Source: Deltaproteobacteria bacterium
GTDB lineage: Bacteria; Myxococcota_C; UBA6777
Direction: 5' to 3'
DNA: 64,000 nt
Assembly: GCA_006226375.1 (NCBI GenBank)
Contig: SBHC01000079.1
Span: 62,001 to 126,000, forward strand
Translations under genes and position numbers: made by a program
Notes under the pieces: generated by a model
Seen by the model: the letters and a program-made list of their open reading frames with translations, nothing else
The model's database searches: none
Told to the model about the DNA's origin: nothing
In this document: in pieces, positions 8,469-16,533 of the stretch
Layout of the letters: the number at the start of each line of letters is the position of its first letter
Numbering within the stretch: the stretch's first letter is position 1

Positions 8469-8811
8469 GATGCAAGGTACCTTTCTAGGTTTACCAGCTG
8501 AATCTATCCATTCGTCAAAGTCACAACGAGAAAACACCACCCCTCTCCTGTTCCATTCCCTCGATATCTAATTTTCGTCTAATTTTTTTGAATCCACAAC
8601 AAACCGAAACTCTATACAAGCGAGATTTCAGATTAAATTTGTATACCACATAAGAGAAAATAAATAAGAGGTCGACACAAACCCTTTTCACAGAAACATA
8701 TTCTAGCCGAATGGATGAGAAACAACACCAAAGAAATAGAGAAGTTCAGATGGAGGAATGTACCAAAGAGGACTCAAGTGGGGGAGAAAAAGCGTGTCAA
8801 AAACCTAGAAT
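8469..8811. other. Non-coding spacer between the crtYU-like gene and cruF
   Basis: This AT-rich stretch has no convincing gene; the short ORFs on the plus strand are low-complexity and lack ribosome sites. It must hold the promoter for cruF and downstream genes. On the minus strand an extended -10-like TGGTATACA lies at about 8640-8648, inside an inverted repeat listed separately. No clear terminator for the upstream fused gene was seen. Confidence 0.5.
8613..8645. promoter_or_regulatory. Inverted repeat TATACAA-N19-TTGTATA upstream of cruF
   Basis: Perfect 7-bp arms lie at 8613-8619 and 8639-8645, 26 bp centre to centre and 145-175 bp upstream of the cruF ATG. TATACA/TGTATA half-sites resemble the operator elements described for MerR-family, B12-dependent light regulators (LitR/CarH), though the spacing is not the canonical one I recall. 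Site identity is inferred; no regulator gene is in the window. Confidence 0.4.
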
Positions 8812-11028
8812 TCAGGAGGGGCGCTCGGGTACGCCGGAGAGGAGACCTTCCAAGGGAACACTTTCGACTTTTACAGACTGTACTCCCTCTGCATCTAAGA
8901 TCGCGTTGGCCGCGAGCAAACCCGACAAGCAGGCCGCTTCCATCAGCATCGCCGGATAAGGAAGCTTGACCCAGTCTCCAGCCAGGAACAAGCCAGGCAC
9001 ATCCGTCTGCACCTCTGGCCGATCCTTGAACAGGTTTCGGTGGAAGGCTGTAAAGTTCTGTTTCAGCTGAATATACTCATGGTATATCGTATAGCCTTTC
9101 AATTCGGGGAAATACTCTTCCAACTCCTCCAAGAAATACTGCCGGACTTCCTTCTCTGAAGGGATCTCATCGGGAACAGCATAACAATGCAGTTCGAGAA
9201 CAGCCCCACCACCATTCTGTTCGACCCACTTGGCAGAGTCCTTCTCTGCGTGATGACAGAGGGTGACAGCGTCCAGAACCTGACGTCGCTCCGTAATCAC
9301 AAACACGGGATGTTGAAAGTTGAGGTCCTTGTCGATCCAGATCCGAAACACAGAGTAGCGTTGCGATGGCTTGAGAGTCTCAACATTCTCCACAAAACCA
9401 GGAGCGACATCGCGCAGACTGTCTGAGCCACTAACAATCGCCCTTGTACCCACAACGTCCGTTGCGAGGACCGCATAATCGTAGGTTTCGCCGTTGATAT
9501 GGAAGCCTTCGTCATCGGTCTCCATAGAGGTCACAGGCTGCCCCAACTGGGTCTCCACGTTGTTTTCGGCAAAGAACCGTCGGAAATGAGCCAATAGGGC
9601 TTCATCGTAGTCGTCGTCAAGGTAGTCGTAGATCAAGCCATGGTCATGGCTCAGATAGTAGAAGTGGAAGCTCTTGATCAGCTCGCCCATGGAGATTCGG
9701 TCTGCGTCCGCAAAGAAGGCTCGCGCAAACGTATTGAAGATCAGCATCAAATTGCGCGGCAGGTTCGCCTCTTTCGCAAACTGAGCAAACGAGACGTCGT
9801 CCCATCGTTCAAAGGTTTTGTCGCGATCGTAACGAAGGAACGCTTCCATCTTTTGCGCAGAAGAGCTGAAAGCAACTTGGGAAAAGCTATACACACCATG
9901 ATGCGACAACGACACCAGATTGATCCCAGGTGTAGTGGCAACATCCTTAAACTTAAACGTTTCGCCCTCTTCGGTGATGATCTTGTAATCGCCAACGTCC
10001 TTGAAGTGTTGGGTGACTCCAACCATCTCCAAGAGATTGTTGAGGTTGTAGTAGTGTCGAAAGAAGGCATGGAAGCCATGCTCGACCTTGGCCTCAAACC
10101 CATCGTCGAGGGTCACGGTCCAGGCTCCAGCCTTTCCACCCATGTACTCTTCTTTCTCCAGCAGAGTCACAGAGAAGCCGCGCTGTCCCAGGTAGGTAGC
10201 AGCCGTCATACCGGCGAGACCTCCGCCCACAACAGCCACCGTCTTGGGCGTAGCCAATGTTTTGGGAAGAGCAGGATTGGGCTCGCTTTGCACCTGACGA
10301 TAACCGCCCAAGCGACGTTGAATGAAGCGCTCCAGCCAAGAGCCATGAACCTTGTCATTGGCCTTGAAGCGTTCAAACAGAATCAGCACATAAGCCATCA
10401 GGGAGAGACCGTATCCAAAGTCTTCCACTGGGATGGTAAAAATGCGGAAACCCACTTGATAGGACTCACCGTACAGGACCACAGGACGCCAAGTCAGATA
10501 GTAATTGAAGATCAAGGTGAACGCTGCAATGAGCAGAAGGTACAAGTAGAACACGCCACGTTCGTACAGCCGTGTTCGGAACAGAACATCCGCCAGCCGC
10601 GTCCCGCCCAGAGCGAGAAGCATCAAGCCGGTGTAACCTTTGCCTTGGAGAAGGAACCAGGCACCTGCAGGAATGGCAAGCACCAAGATCCACGACAAAC
10701 CTCCCAAGGCTGATGCGTACCGAGGCTCTCTCTCCTCAGGCTTGAAGAACATCTCCCAACTGAAGAGGCAGGCAAAAGGAACCGTAAAGAAGAAGAGCAT
10801 CTCTTCCAAAGGCAAACCGGCCAGGGTCCATCCCAGGATGTACTTGCTGTTGAACGTCCAGTGCGCCCCCGTGACGAGAGCATCCCAAACGATGTAAGGT
10901 ACAGCTATCACAATGATCGCTCGCCACGCCCTCCCCCACTGATGCAAGAAGAAGGTGGTCCGCCAAAAACTTAGCGTCAGGGGAAACACAATCACCAAGA
11001 GATTGAACAGTAGATACTCGTACTTCAT
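8812..11028 (-). CDS. Fusion of CrtYcd-type lycopene cyclase and CrtU/CruE-like FAD carotene desaturase
   Basis: A protein of 738 residues. Residues 1-230 are about seven membrane helices forming two repeats of the heterodimer-type lycopene cyclase, with PLEEMLFF (83-90) and PVEDFGY (210-216) as the two acidic catalytic motifs. A short linker leads to a flavin amine-oxidase domain from about 270, with VAVVGGGLAG and then HGFHAFFRHYYNLN (327-340), a hallmark of CrtU/CruE beta-carotene desaturase/methyltransferases. FLAGDWVKLPYPAMLMEAA is near the end. The first domain would cyclise lycopene and the second could aromatise the ring. ATG at 11028 has GAGG 7 nt upstream, and the extra upstream frame does not look coding. 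A CrtD-like desaturase is the alternative for the second domain. Confidence 0.88.
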   Translation of the reverse strand: MKYEYLLFNLLVIVFPLTLSFWRTTFFLHQWGRAWRAIIVIAVPYIVWDALVTGAHWTFNSKYILGWTLAGLPLEEMLFFFTVPFACLFSWEMFFKPEEREPRYASALGGLSWILVLAIPAGAWFLLQGKGYTGLMLLALGGTRLADVLFRTRLYERGVFYLYLLLIAAFTLIFNYYLTWRPVVLYGESYQVGFRIFTIPVEDFGYGLSLMAYVLILFERFKANDKVHGSWLERFIQRRLGGYRQVQSEPNPALPKTLATPKTVAVVGGGLAGMTAATYLGQRGFSVTLLEKEEYMGGKAGAWTVTLDDGFEAKVEHGFHAFFRHYYNLNNLLEMVGVTQHFKDVGDYKIITEEGETFKFKDVATTPGINLVSLSHHGVYSFSQVAFSSSAQKMEAFLRYDRDKTFERWDDVSFAQFAKEANLPRNLMLIFNTFARAFFADADRISMGELIKSFHFYYLSHDHGLIYDYLDDDYDEALLAHFRRFFAENNVETQLGQPVTSMETDDEGFHINGETYDYAVLATDVVGTRAIVSGSDSLRDVAPGFVENVETLKPSQRYSVFRIWIDKDLNFQHPVFVITERRQVLDAVTLCHHAEKDSAKWVEQNGGGAVLELHCYAVPDEIPSEKEVRQYFLEELEEYFPELKGYTIYHEYIQLKQNFTAFHRNLFKDRPEVQTDVPGLFLAGDWVKLPYPAMLMEAACLSGLLAANAILDAEGVQSVKVESVPLEGLLSGVPERPS

Positions 11029-11055
11029 TGGAACCTCGTGAAAGGAATCAAATCC

Positions 11056-11538
11056 ATGTTGGTTACACGACACTTGCTCTGGTCTGGAATGGTCTTGTTG
11101 TTCTTGCTGGGAGGCTGCAAAAAGAAAGGCCCCCAAACGCACCCTGCAACGCCCCTGATGAAACAGCTCAAGTCCGAAGAAGCCGACAAGCGGAAAGCAG
11201 CCGCCGAAGCCCTCGGTCGCTTGGGACCCAAAGCCAGACCTGCCATCCCTGCGCTGGCCAACGTCCTTAAGAATGACGAAGACAACCAGGTACGTTACGC
11301 CGCCGCAGCCGCCCTGGGCCGCACCAAACTAGCGAACCCACAGGTCGCGATGCGGGCGCTGACTCTGGCGTTGAAGAGCAGCGACGCTGACATGCGGCTC
11401 GCCGCAGTCAAGGCGATTGGCAACATGGGTCTGGCAGGATTACCGGCGGTGAGTATCTTGCGTGTCATGGAGAGAGACCAGGATGAAGATCCACGCGTAA
11501 AGGCAGCGATCAAAGTCACATTGCGCAGCATGTACTAG
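11056..11538 (+). CDS. HEAT-repeat lipoprotein
   Basis: A protein of 160 residues. The N-terminal signal peptide ends in a lipobox (LFLLGGC, Cys at about residue 21), so it is probably membrane-anchored on the periplasmic side. The mature part carries at least three HEAT/PBS-like helical repeats with the pattern DKRKAAAEALGRLGPKA, VRYAAAAALGRT and MRLAAVKAIGNMG. HEAT repeats are protein-interaction scaffolds. ATG at 11056 has AAAGGA about 10 nt upstream; a GTG at 11038 is the alternative. It is transcribed away from the crtYU-like gene with only 27 nt between the two start codons. Confidence 0.85.
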   Translation: MLVTRHLLWSGMVLLFLLGGCKKKGPQTHPATPLMKQLKSEEADKRKAAAEALGRLGPKARPAIPALANVLKNDEDNQVRYAAAAALGRTKLANPQVAMRALTLALKSSDADMRLAAVKAIGNMGLAGLPAVSILRVMERDQDEDPRVKAAIKVTLRSMY

Positions 11539-11816
11539 CTCCAACGTGACCTCATCTTTGGGAGAGAAAAAGGAGAAGTCGCGAGACACCCTGTCTGACC
11601 CAGCCTTCACACACCACCAAGAGCACTCCACCAACCTGCCGCAGAACACCAACCAAACCCACGGTTTCATTCGGTTCCAAAGCCAACAGGCCCACACCAG
11701 CGCAGACCTGCTCAACAGAGCCAACAAGGCAACAATCAGCTAAGAAACGCCACGCTCGCCCATCTCATTCCAGGAAGACAAGTCCTGGATCAATTTCATG
11801 GGAAAGGATTTGTTGT

Positions 11817-13325
11817 TTAGGCTCCTTCAGCGCCTTCTTCCAGAGGGAGAACCTTCGGGAACATGTAGATCACGAGCGCGCTGGACACATACATCCAGAG
11901 ACCGAAGATCCCTGCTGTAAAGAACATCGCGCTGTGGAAGTCACCCATGCGATCTTGCAACAGAATCGCCATGGCCATCGCCAGCGAGGTGTTCTGCATT
12001 CCTGTTTCCACGGCAATGGCGCGAACCTGAGAGTTCTTGACTCGAAGCAGTTTGGCGATGCCGCCTCCGAGCGTCATACCAAGGAAGGTGAGGAAGAAGA
12101 TCGAGGTGTAGAACTTCAGCCCGTAGCGACTGGTGTCAGCGAACTTGTCGAGGTTTCCAGCGACCCCCACCACGATCAAGAAGAACAGCGCAAACACACC
12201 CAACCACGTAAAGAACTTCTCGGAGCGTTTGGCAAAACCAGGGGCTCGGCTACGAATCACCATCCCTACAATGAGCGGGATAATCACCAGCACCATGATG
12301 GTTTTGATGACATCCACAACAGGCACCTCCAACTGAGGAATCCCTGATACATACAAGGTGAGAAGCAGCGGGGTAAAGATAATGGAGAGGAAGGTCGAAA
12401 GGGCCGTCAACGACACCGACAGCGCCACATCTCCTTTGCCCAGATAGGTGACAAGGTTGGACGTCACACCGCCTGGACTCGCCGTCACCAAGATCATTCC
12501 AGCGAACATATAAGGCTGGCTTCCCGACAAACCAAACGCTTTGCCCAGCAAGAAAGCAACGAACGGCAACAACCCAAACTGGCACAACGGACCAACCAAC
12601 ATCCCGCGGGGTTCTTTGAACACCAAGCCGAAGTCACGCAAGGTCAGCGTCAGGCCCATTCCCACCATCACGGTGAACAACAAAAGAACAATCGCAAGAA
12701 AAAACAAGCGGTCCAAGGTGTTTCGCTTGGGCTTCGCCACAAAACGAGCAAAGGCAAAGTTCTGCCCCGCCACAAGGGCCGTTTTGACTTGGATCTTGAA
12801 CTTCATCTTGTTCTTGATCATGGCCTCAAGCCCAGCGTAAGGGGACTTCGCCTTTTTCTTAAGCAGGGCTGGATCTTTGGGCAGCGCTAAAATGTATACG
12901 TCCGCACCTGACAGTTCACGCACCAGGTACACTTCCGCACCGTTTGCCTTGTCGCCCTTCTTCTTAAACCGACGGAGGTTGCCCATAAACTCCGCCTCTT
13001 TGGCTCCACTCCAATCGATTTTAAGCGAGGCCGCGCGAAGCTCTTGGAACAATGTCTTTTGTTGGCTTCCTGGCATCGCCGCCGTCATAATTTGACGGTA
13101 GATGGCTTCCCCCGTCTTCTTTCCAACCACCGCTTTGCGAGCCGCCGGTTTCTTCCGAGCCGCCGGTTGTTTTGCCTCTTCCTTCTTGCTTTTTGCTCCG
13201 TCCTCTTTCTTGGACTTCCGCTTTTCGGGTGGAGGTGGTTTGAGATCAGCTTGGCTCGGCGTACTCCACAACAAGCTCATCGCACCCACACAACATGCTA
13301 CGACTATCCACCATCGTGCTCGCAT
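11817..13325 (-). CDS. Bile acid:sodium symporter (BASS) family transporter with an N-terminal periplasmic domain
   Basis: A protein of about 502 residues. A signal-like segment (1-27) is followed by a Lys/Ala/Pro-rich linker and a soluble region to about residue 205 that I do not recognise. From there nine or ten membrane helices form a BASS/SLC10 core, with the crossover motifs TASPGGVTSNLVTYLGKGD and ETGMQNTSLA. Such transporters move organic anions with sodium. Usual BASS proteins are about 300-330 residues, so the extra 200 residues are atypical. ATG at 13325 has GGAG 7 nt upstream; ATG at 13331 is also possible. The substrate is unknown. It stands alone, convergent with the HEAT lipoprotein gene. 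Confidence 0.85.
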   Translation of the reverse strand: MRARWWIVVACCVGAMSLLWSTPSQADLKPPPPEKRKSKKEDGAKSKKEEAKQPAARKKPAARKAVVGKKTGEAIYRQIMTAAMPGSQQKTLFQELRAASLKIDWSGAKEAEFMGNLRRFKKKGDKANGAEVYLVRELSGADVYILALPKDPALLKKKAKSPYAGLEAMIKNKMKFKIQVKTALVAGQNFAFARFVAKPKRNTLDRLFFLAIVLLLFTVMVGMGLTLTLRDFGLVFKEPRGMLVGPLCQFGLLPFVAFLLGKAFGLSGSQPYMFAGMILVTASPGGVTSNLVTYLGKGDVALSVSLTALSTFLSIIFTPLLLTLYVSGIPQLEVPVVDVIKTIMVLVIIPLIVGMVIRSRAPGFAKRSEKFFTWLGVFALFFLIVVGVAGNLDKFADTSRYGLKFYTSIFFLTFLGMTLGGGIAKLLRVKNSQVRAIAVETGMQNTSLAMAMAILLQDRMGDFHSAMFFTAGIFGLWMYVSSALVIYMFPKVLPLEEGAEGA

Positions 13326-13547
13326 CGACATTCTCCCTTCATAGAAGCGGCCAGACCCTCCTCACCAAACCTACAGCAAGGCGCCGCCACAACGTTGTTC
13401 CTCAATTCATGATTGATGGGACAATGTAGCACATGTCGAACCACAAGGAAATGAACCCCTCTCCAACATTACAGGTCCGTGACTACCGCGAAAGAATGGG
13501 ACAAATCGCTCAATGGAGTTACGACGTACAAACCCAAGAGATGGGAG

Positions 13548-14075
13548 CTATTTTCCGCCCACTCCATACTTGAACTTGTCTCCACACCATTTGTATTTTT
13601 CGACATGTGGGACCTTTCGACAGATCTTCTTCCCCAACTTTTTCGTGCACTTCTTTTTGATGGTAATTCTCTTCCTCATTTCACACTTGTAGGATTTGCT
13701 TTTGACGCACTTCCTCAACTTAAAGTATTGAATCATGAACTTAACATGACGCTTCGCTTTGAGGAACCGCTTCTTGTTCTTGTATCGTTTCCTCAGCTTG
13801 GGAAGGACTTTGCGCATGTCCTTCAAGAACTTGCGGTCACAAAAGCAGGGATTGATGTAGGCGTAATCTTTGGTGGTGAGTTTCTTGTTCTTTTTCCCAC
13901 ACATGTCGTGTTCGTAGCAGATTTGATCCGCCTCATCGATGGGTTTCCCTTTGCCTCCCTTTCCACACCAGTTTCCATATCCCGCAAACCCTCTCGAACC
14001 AGACCACTTTGACTCCGCTTGTTCCACAAAAAGAAAGGCAAGGCAAAAGAGACAGATTGAAACAAAGTATTTCAT
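13548..14075 (-). CDS. Secreted phospholipase A2-like protein
   Basis: A protein of 175 residues with a clear signal peptide (1-22, ending in QAES). The mature protein has the calcium-binding loop YGNWCGKGGKG (33-43), the catalytic CYEHDMC (53-59, with His56-Asp57) and a following CFCD, the core pattern of secreted phospholipase A2. Many paired cysteines suggest disulfides. The C-terminal half is extremely Lys/Arg-rich, so the protein should bind anionic membranes. PLA2 releases the sn-2 fatty acid from phospholipids with Ca2+. ATG at 14075 has AAGGAG 8 nt upstream; the longer in-frame extension lacks these features. Bacterial members are known but uncommon. No immunity partner is evident next to it. 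Confidence 0.85.
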   Translation of the reverse strand: MKYFVSICLFCLAFLFVEQAESKWSGSRGFAGYGNWCGKGGKGKPIDEADQICYEHDMCGKKNKKLTTKDYAYINPCFCDRKFLKDMRKVLPKLRKRYKNKKRFLKAKRHVKFMIQYFKLRKCVKSKSYKCEMRKRITIKKKCTKKLGKKICRKVPHVEKYKWCGDKFKYGVGGK

Positions 14076-14265
14076 ACGAAAGACTCCTTGTGATGGGGGA
14101 TGTAGGATTGAATGCAACAAACGTCTTTCAACGACACGAACGACAAACCTCATCAAACCCCTATGTTGCTAGCCATCGAGTTTTGCACATCCCCCTGCCT
14201 CGCAAAGGGAGTCAGCGACTTCAAATGCGATTAACCTGCCCAACATGGTCCACATAGGCAAGGAA

Positions 14266-15909
14266 TTACCGCTTCCTCTTTGCAGGAGGCTGCAGCCGCA
14301 GCACCACAATGTCGCCGCCAGACGTTGATGCAGGATACCTCGCCTGCAACGCAAAGCTCTTTTGAAACGCCGGCTCTGCGTACACCGCAAAATTACGGAA
14401 CGCCTCCATGTGATCCACAACCAGGTGAATGTTCATCTTTCGGAGATAAGCCAGAAGCTTCTTCTTCTGCATCGCCCGAAGAACTTGCCCATTGACCACA
14501 CCGTCGAGGTTGACAACCGTTCGGTCCATCACATACCCATAGATACCGGTGTTGAAGGCACCAAAACGAACTCCCTTTGGCGCTTTCTTCAGATCCAAAC
14601 CGATGTCATGGTACTTCTTCTGCCAGGGATAAAACCCGGTTTGGAACAGGTTGGCCCCACCCCACACAAACAAGCCCAAAGCCACGACTGCAACGCCTGC
14701 ATACAAGCTCTGGGAAGCGGAGGACGAGCCCCATCGACGGGCAACCCATCGCTCCAACTGAAACACCAAAGCGCCTGACAAAACCACCACCAGAAACGAC
14801 GGCCCCAAGAAGTACCACTTCTGCATAAACCAGAAGTACCCGGCGTAAAAACAAAGATGCATACCGAGCGCCCCAGCCAACGCCAAGAGCAAAGCACGCT
14901 GAGGCAGCGAACGAGCCGTCTCTCCTCCTTCAGAAGAACGACCCACCATTCGCAGCACCCCCCACACCAGACCGAGCAACACCATGAGAGTTAACCACGT
15001 TGTCGGTAGACATAATATATCTGAAAGCTTCTCGACCCAGTTGGGGAACGTTGCGGTCCATTTGCGTTGAATTACACCAGACCAGCCGTACGTTTGCATG
15101 TAAAGCTTGTGCTTGAGTGAGGTGAGAGCACGCGCGCTGTCTTGCACGATGGAGCCAAACTTCCAGAGGTTCCAGGCGAACCAAGGAAAAATCACAGTCG
15201 CTCCACCCGCCACAAAAGTGACAAAGTGAAGCCACCACTTTTGGGTGTGAGGCAAACGCCATAAACTATAAAGGATAGCGAGCCCAACACAGAACGCGAA
15301 GAACATGCTGTCCGTTCGACACAAACAGGTCAGGCCCAACAAGATACCCAGCAGGTAGGTTTCTCGCTGCAAAGGTTGACGCTCGCACCATGTCTCCGTC
15401 CAACGCAGATAAAACAACAGCGACACCGCAAACATGAACGTCGCAAGTCCCACCTCCACGCCAATGTGGACAGTCCCCATGATGTAAGGATTCAACAGCC
15501 AAAAACCTGCCATCACCAGCGCAGTTTTGGTGTTGAACAAGCGACGCCCCACAGCGAACAGCAAAAGCCCGGTCGCCACACCCGCGACCGACAACAACGT
15601 GAGACTGGCCTGTGCGTAGAAGCCTGGACTTTTCCCAGGAAACACTTTGAACAGCCCCGTCACCAGAACCATGTAGATGGGGTGATAGCCGTTGGTGGGA
15701 GTGATGCCATCAAAGGTGGAGCCCTGCCCTCTCGCGATGTTCCGAGCGATTTGCAGGTAGTAGAACATGTCGTCCCCGGCGAACATCGCGACAAGCTGGT
15801 CCAAAGGACGCCAGGCAAAGCTCAAGTACAGCGACAACGAAGCCAGCGCCATCACCGCAAGGCCCACACGATAAGAGAGGGGGAAGGAAGAAGAATCCTG
15901 GTTTGGCAT
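14266..15909 (-). CDS. GT-C family membrane glycosyltransferase (dolichyl-phosphate-mannose transferase-like)
   Basis: A protein of 547 residues with about eleven membrane helices. The first external loop contains FAGDDMFYYLQIARNIA and DGITPTNGYHP, a pattern typical of GT39/ArnT-like glycosyltransferases that use polyprenyl-phosphate sugars, with acidic residues in this loop as the catalytic site. The C-terminal 130 residues are soluble and probably periplasmic. Likely role: transfer of a sugar to a protein, lipid or polysaccharide at the outer face of the inner membrane. ATG at 15909 has AGGG 7 nt upstream. No glycan biosynthesis genes flank it, so the acceptor is unknown. Confidence 0.8.
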   Translation of the reverse strand: MPNQDSSSFPLSYRVGLAVMALASLSLYLSFAWRPLDQLVAMFAGDDMFYYLQIARNIARGQGSTFDGITPTNGYHPIYMVLVTGLFKVFPGKSPGFYAQASLTLLSVAGVATGLLLFAVGRRLFNTKTALVMAGFWLLNPYIMGTVHIGVEVGLATFMFAVSLLFYLRWTETWCERQPLQRETYLLGILLGLTCLCRTDSMFFAFCVGLAILYSLWRLPHTQKWWLHFVTFVAGGATVIFPWFAWNLWKFGSIVQDSARALTSLKHKLYMQTYGWSGVIQRKWTATFPNWVEKLSDILCLPTTWLTLMVLLGLVWGVLRMVGRSSEGGETARSLPQRALLLALAGALGMHLCFYAGYFWFMQKWYFLGPSFLVVVLSGALVFQLERWVARRWGSSSASQSLYAGVAVVALGLFVWGGANLFQTGFYPWQKKYHDIGLDLKKAPKGVRFGAFNTGIYGYVMDRTVVNLDGVVNGQVLRAMQKKKLLAYLRKMNIHLVVDHMEAFRNFAVYAEPAFQKSFALQARYPASTSGGDIVVLRLQPPAKRKR

Positions 15910-15997
15910 CAAACAGCCCTATTCATCCGTAAAGAAAGTAAAGAGGGATTCAGGGGAAGAACGAATGGGCTGAGATTAACAAAAGGTCCAGGTCCGG

Positions 15998-16435
15998 TCA
16001 ATTTGATGGGCGATGTTGCCCTCCTGGCGGGCGGATGTCTTCCCAAAGCTGTTCGTAACTTCGGGTTTGTATGCTCTGACGAACATACTCACGGGCCTCC
16101 GGCGGAAAGATCTCCAGCCAGGAAAACGCCAACACCCGAGGACCTGGAGCAAACCAGTGCTGCTGCAACTGTCGGAACAAATTGCTGGCAGTCCCCACAA
16201 TCTTCCGCTTCTGATCGAAAAACACCACAAACACGCCGGCAACATCGGGTACGCTCATCAAGTCAACGCTGGTGTTCCAGCGCAAACCAAATCGACAGTA
16301 CTCCCACTCCATTGGTTTTTCGGGCTGTTGTTTGGTTTCCTCGTAGCGTTCACGCAGCTTGCGCGCCTGCTCGTCGTTCATGATCGAGCTTTGCGTTTTG
16401 GGCCCGCGCCTGGGCCAGTTGGAACGATCTGTCAT
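15998..16435 (-). CDS. Small cytoplasmic protein, possible GIY-YIG-like domain
   Basis: A protein of 145 residues. The N-terminus is charged and disordered in appearance (residues 1-50). The segment GVFVVFFDQKRKIVGTASNLFRQLQQHW (about 69-96) follows the GIY-YIG nuclease pattern: two short strands, then G.tsNL..rl..H. The two signature tripeptides are altered to GVF and KIVG, so nuclease activity is doubtful. The remainder is WLEIFPPEAREYVRQ, also reminiscent of GIY-YIG proteins where the W/E region follows. ATG at 16435 has AGGAGG 10 nt upstream. It is encoded between two larger minus-strand genes with no clear functional link. The family call is tentative. Confidence 0.5.
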   Translation of the reverse strand: MTDRSNWPRRGPKTQSSIMNDEQARKLRERYEETKQQPEKPMEWEYCRFGLRWNTSVDLMSVPDVAGVFVVFFDQKRKIVGTASNLFRQLQQHWFAPGPRVLAFSWLEIFPPEAREYVRQSIQTRSYEQLWEDIRPPGGQHRPSN

Positions 16436-16533
16436 GTTTCCATTGCCTCCTCGTACGACTGGAGCCAACTCCAGCAACGAACATAAAATGAGAAGACAAT
16501 CTACACTGAACATGCGTCAAGCAACGACACACA

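Noticed and set aside
8711..8969. Two short plus-strand frames next to the crt spacer
   Set aside because: Charged low-complexity products, no ribosome site, overlapping the end of the fused cyclase gene.
11440..11743. Short frames on both strands between the HEAT lipoprotein and BASS genes
   Set aside because: They overlap each other and lack start signals. The 278-nt spacer here seems to hold no gene.
11769..11789. TCCAGGA-N7-TCCTGGA hairpin as a terminator
   Set aside because: It is a good short palindrome between convergent genes, but no T-run follows on either strand.
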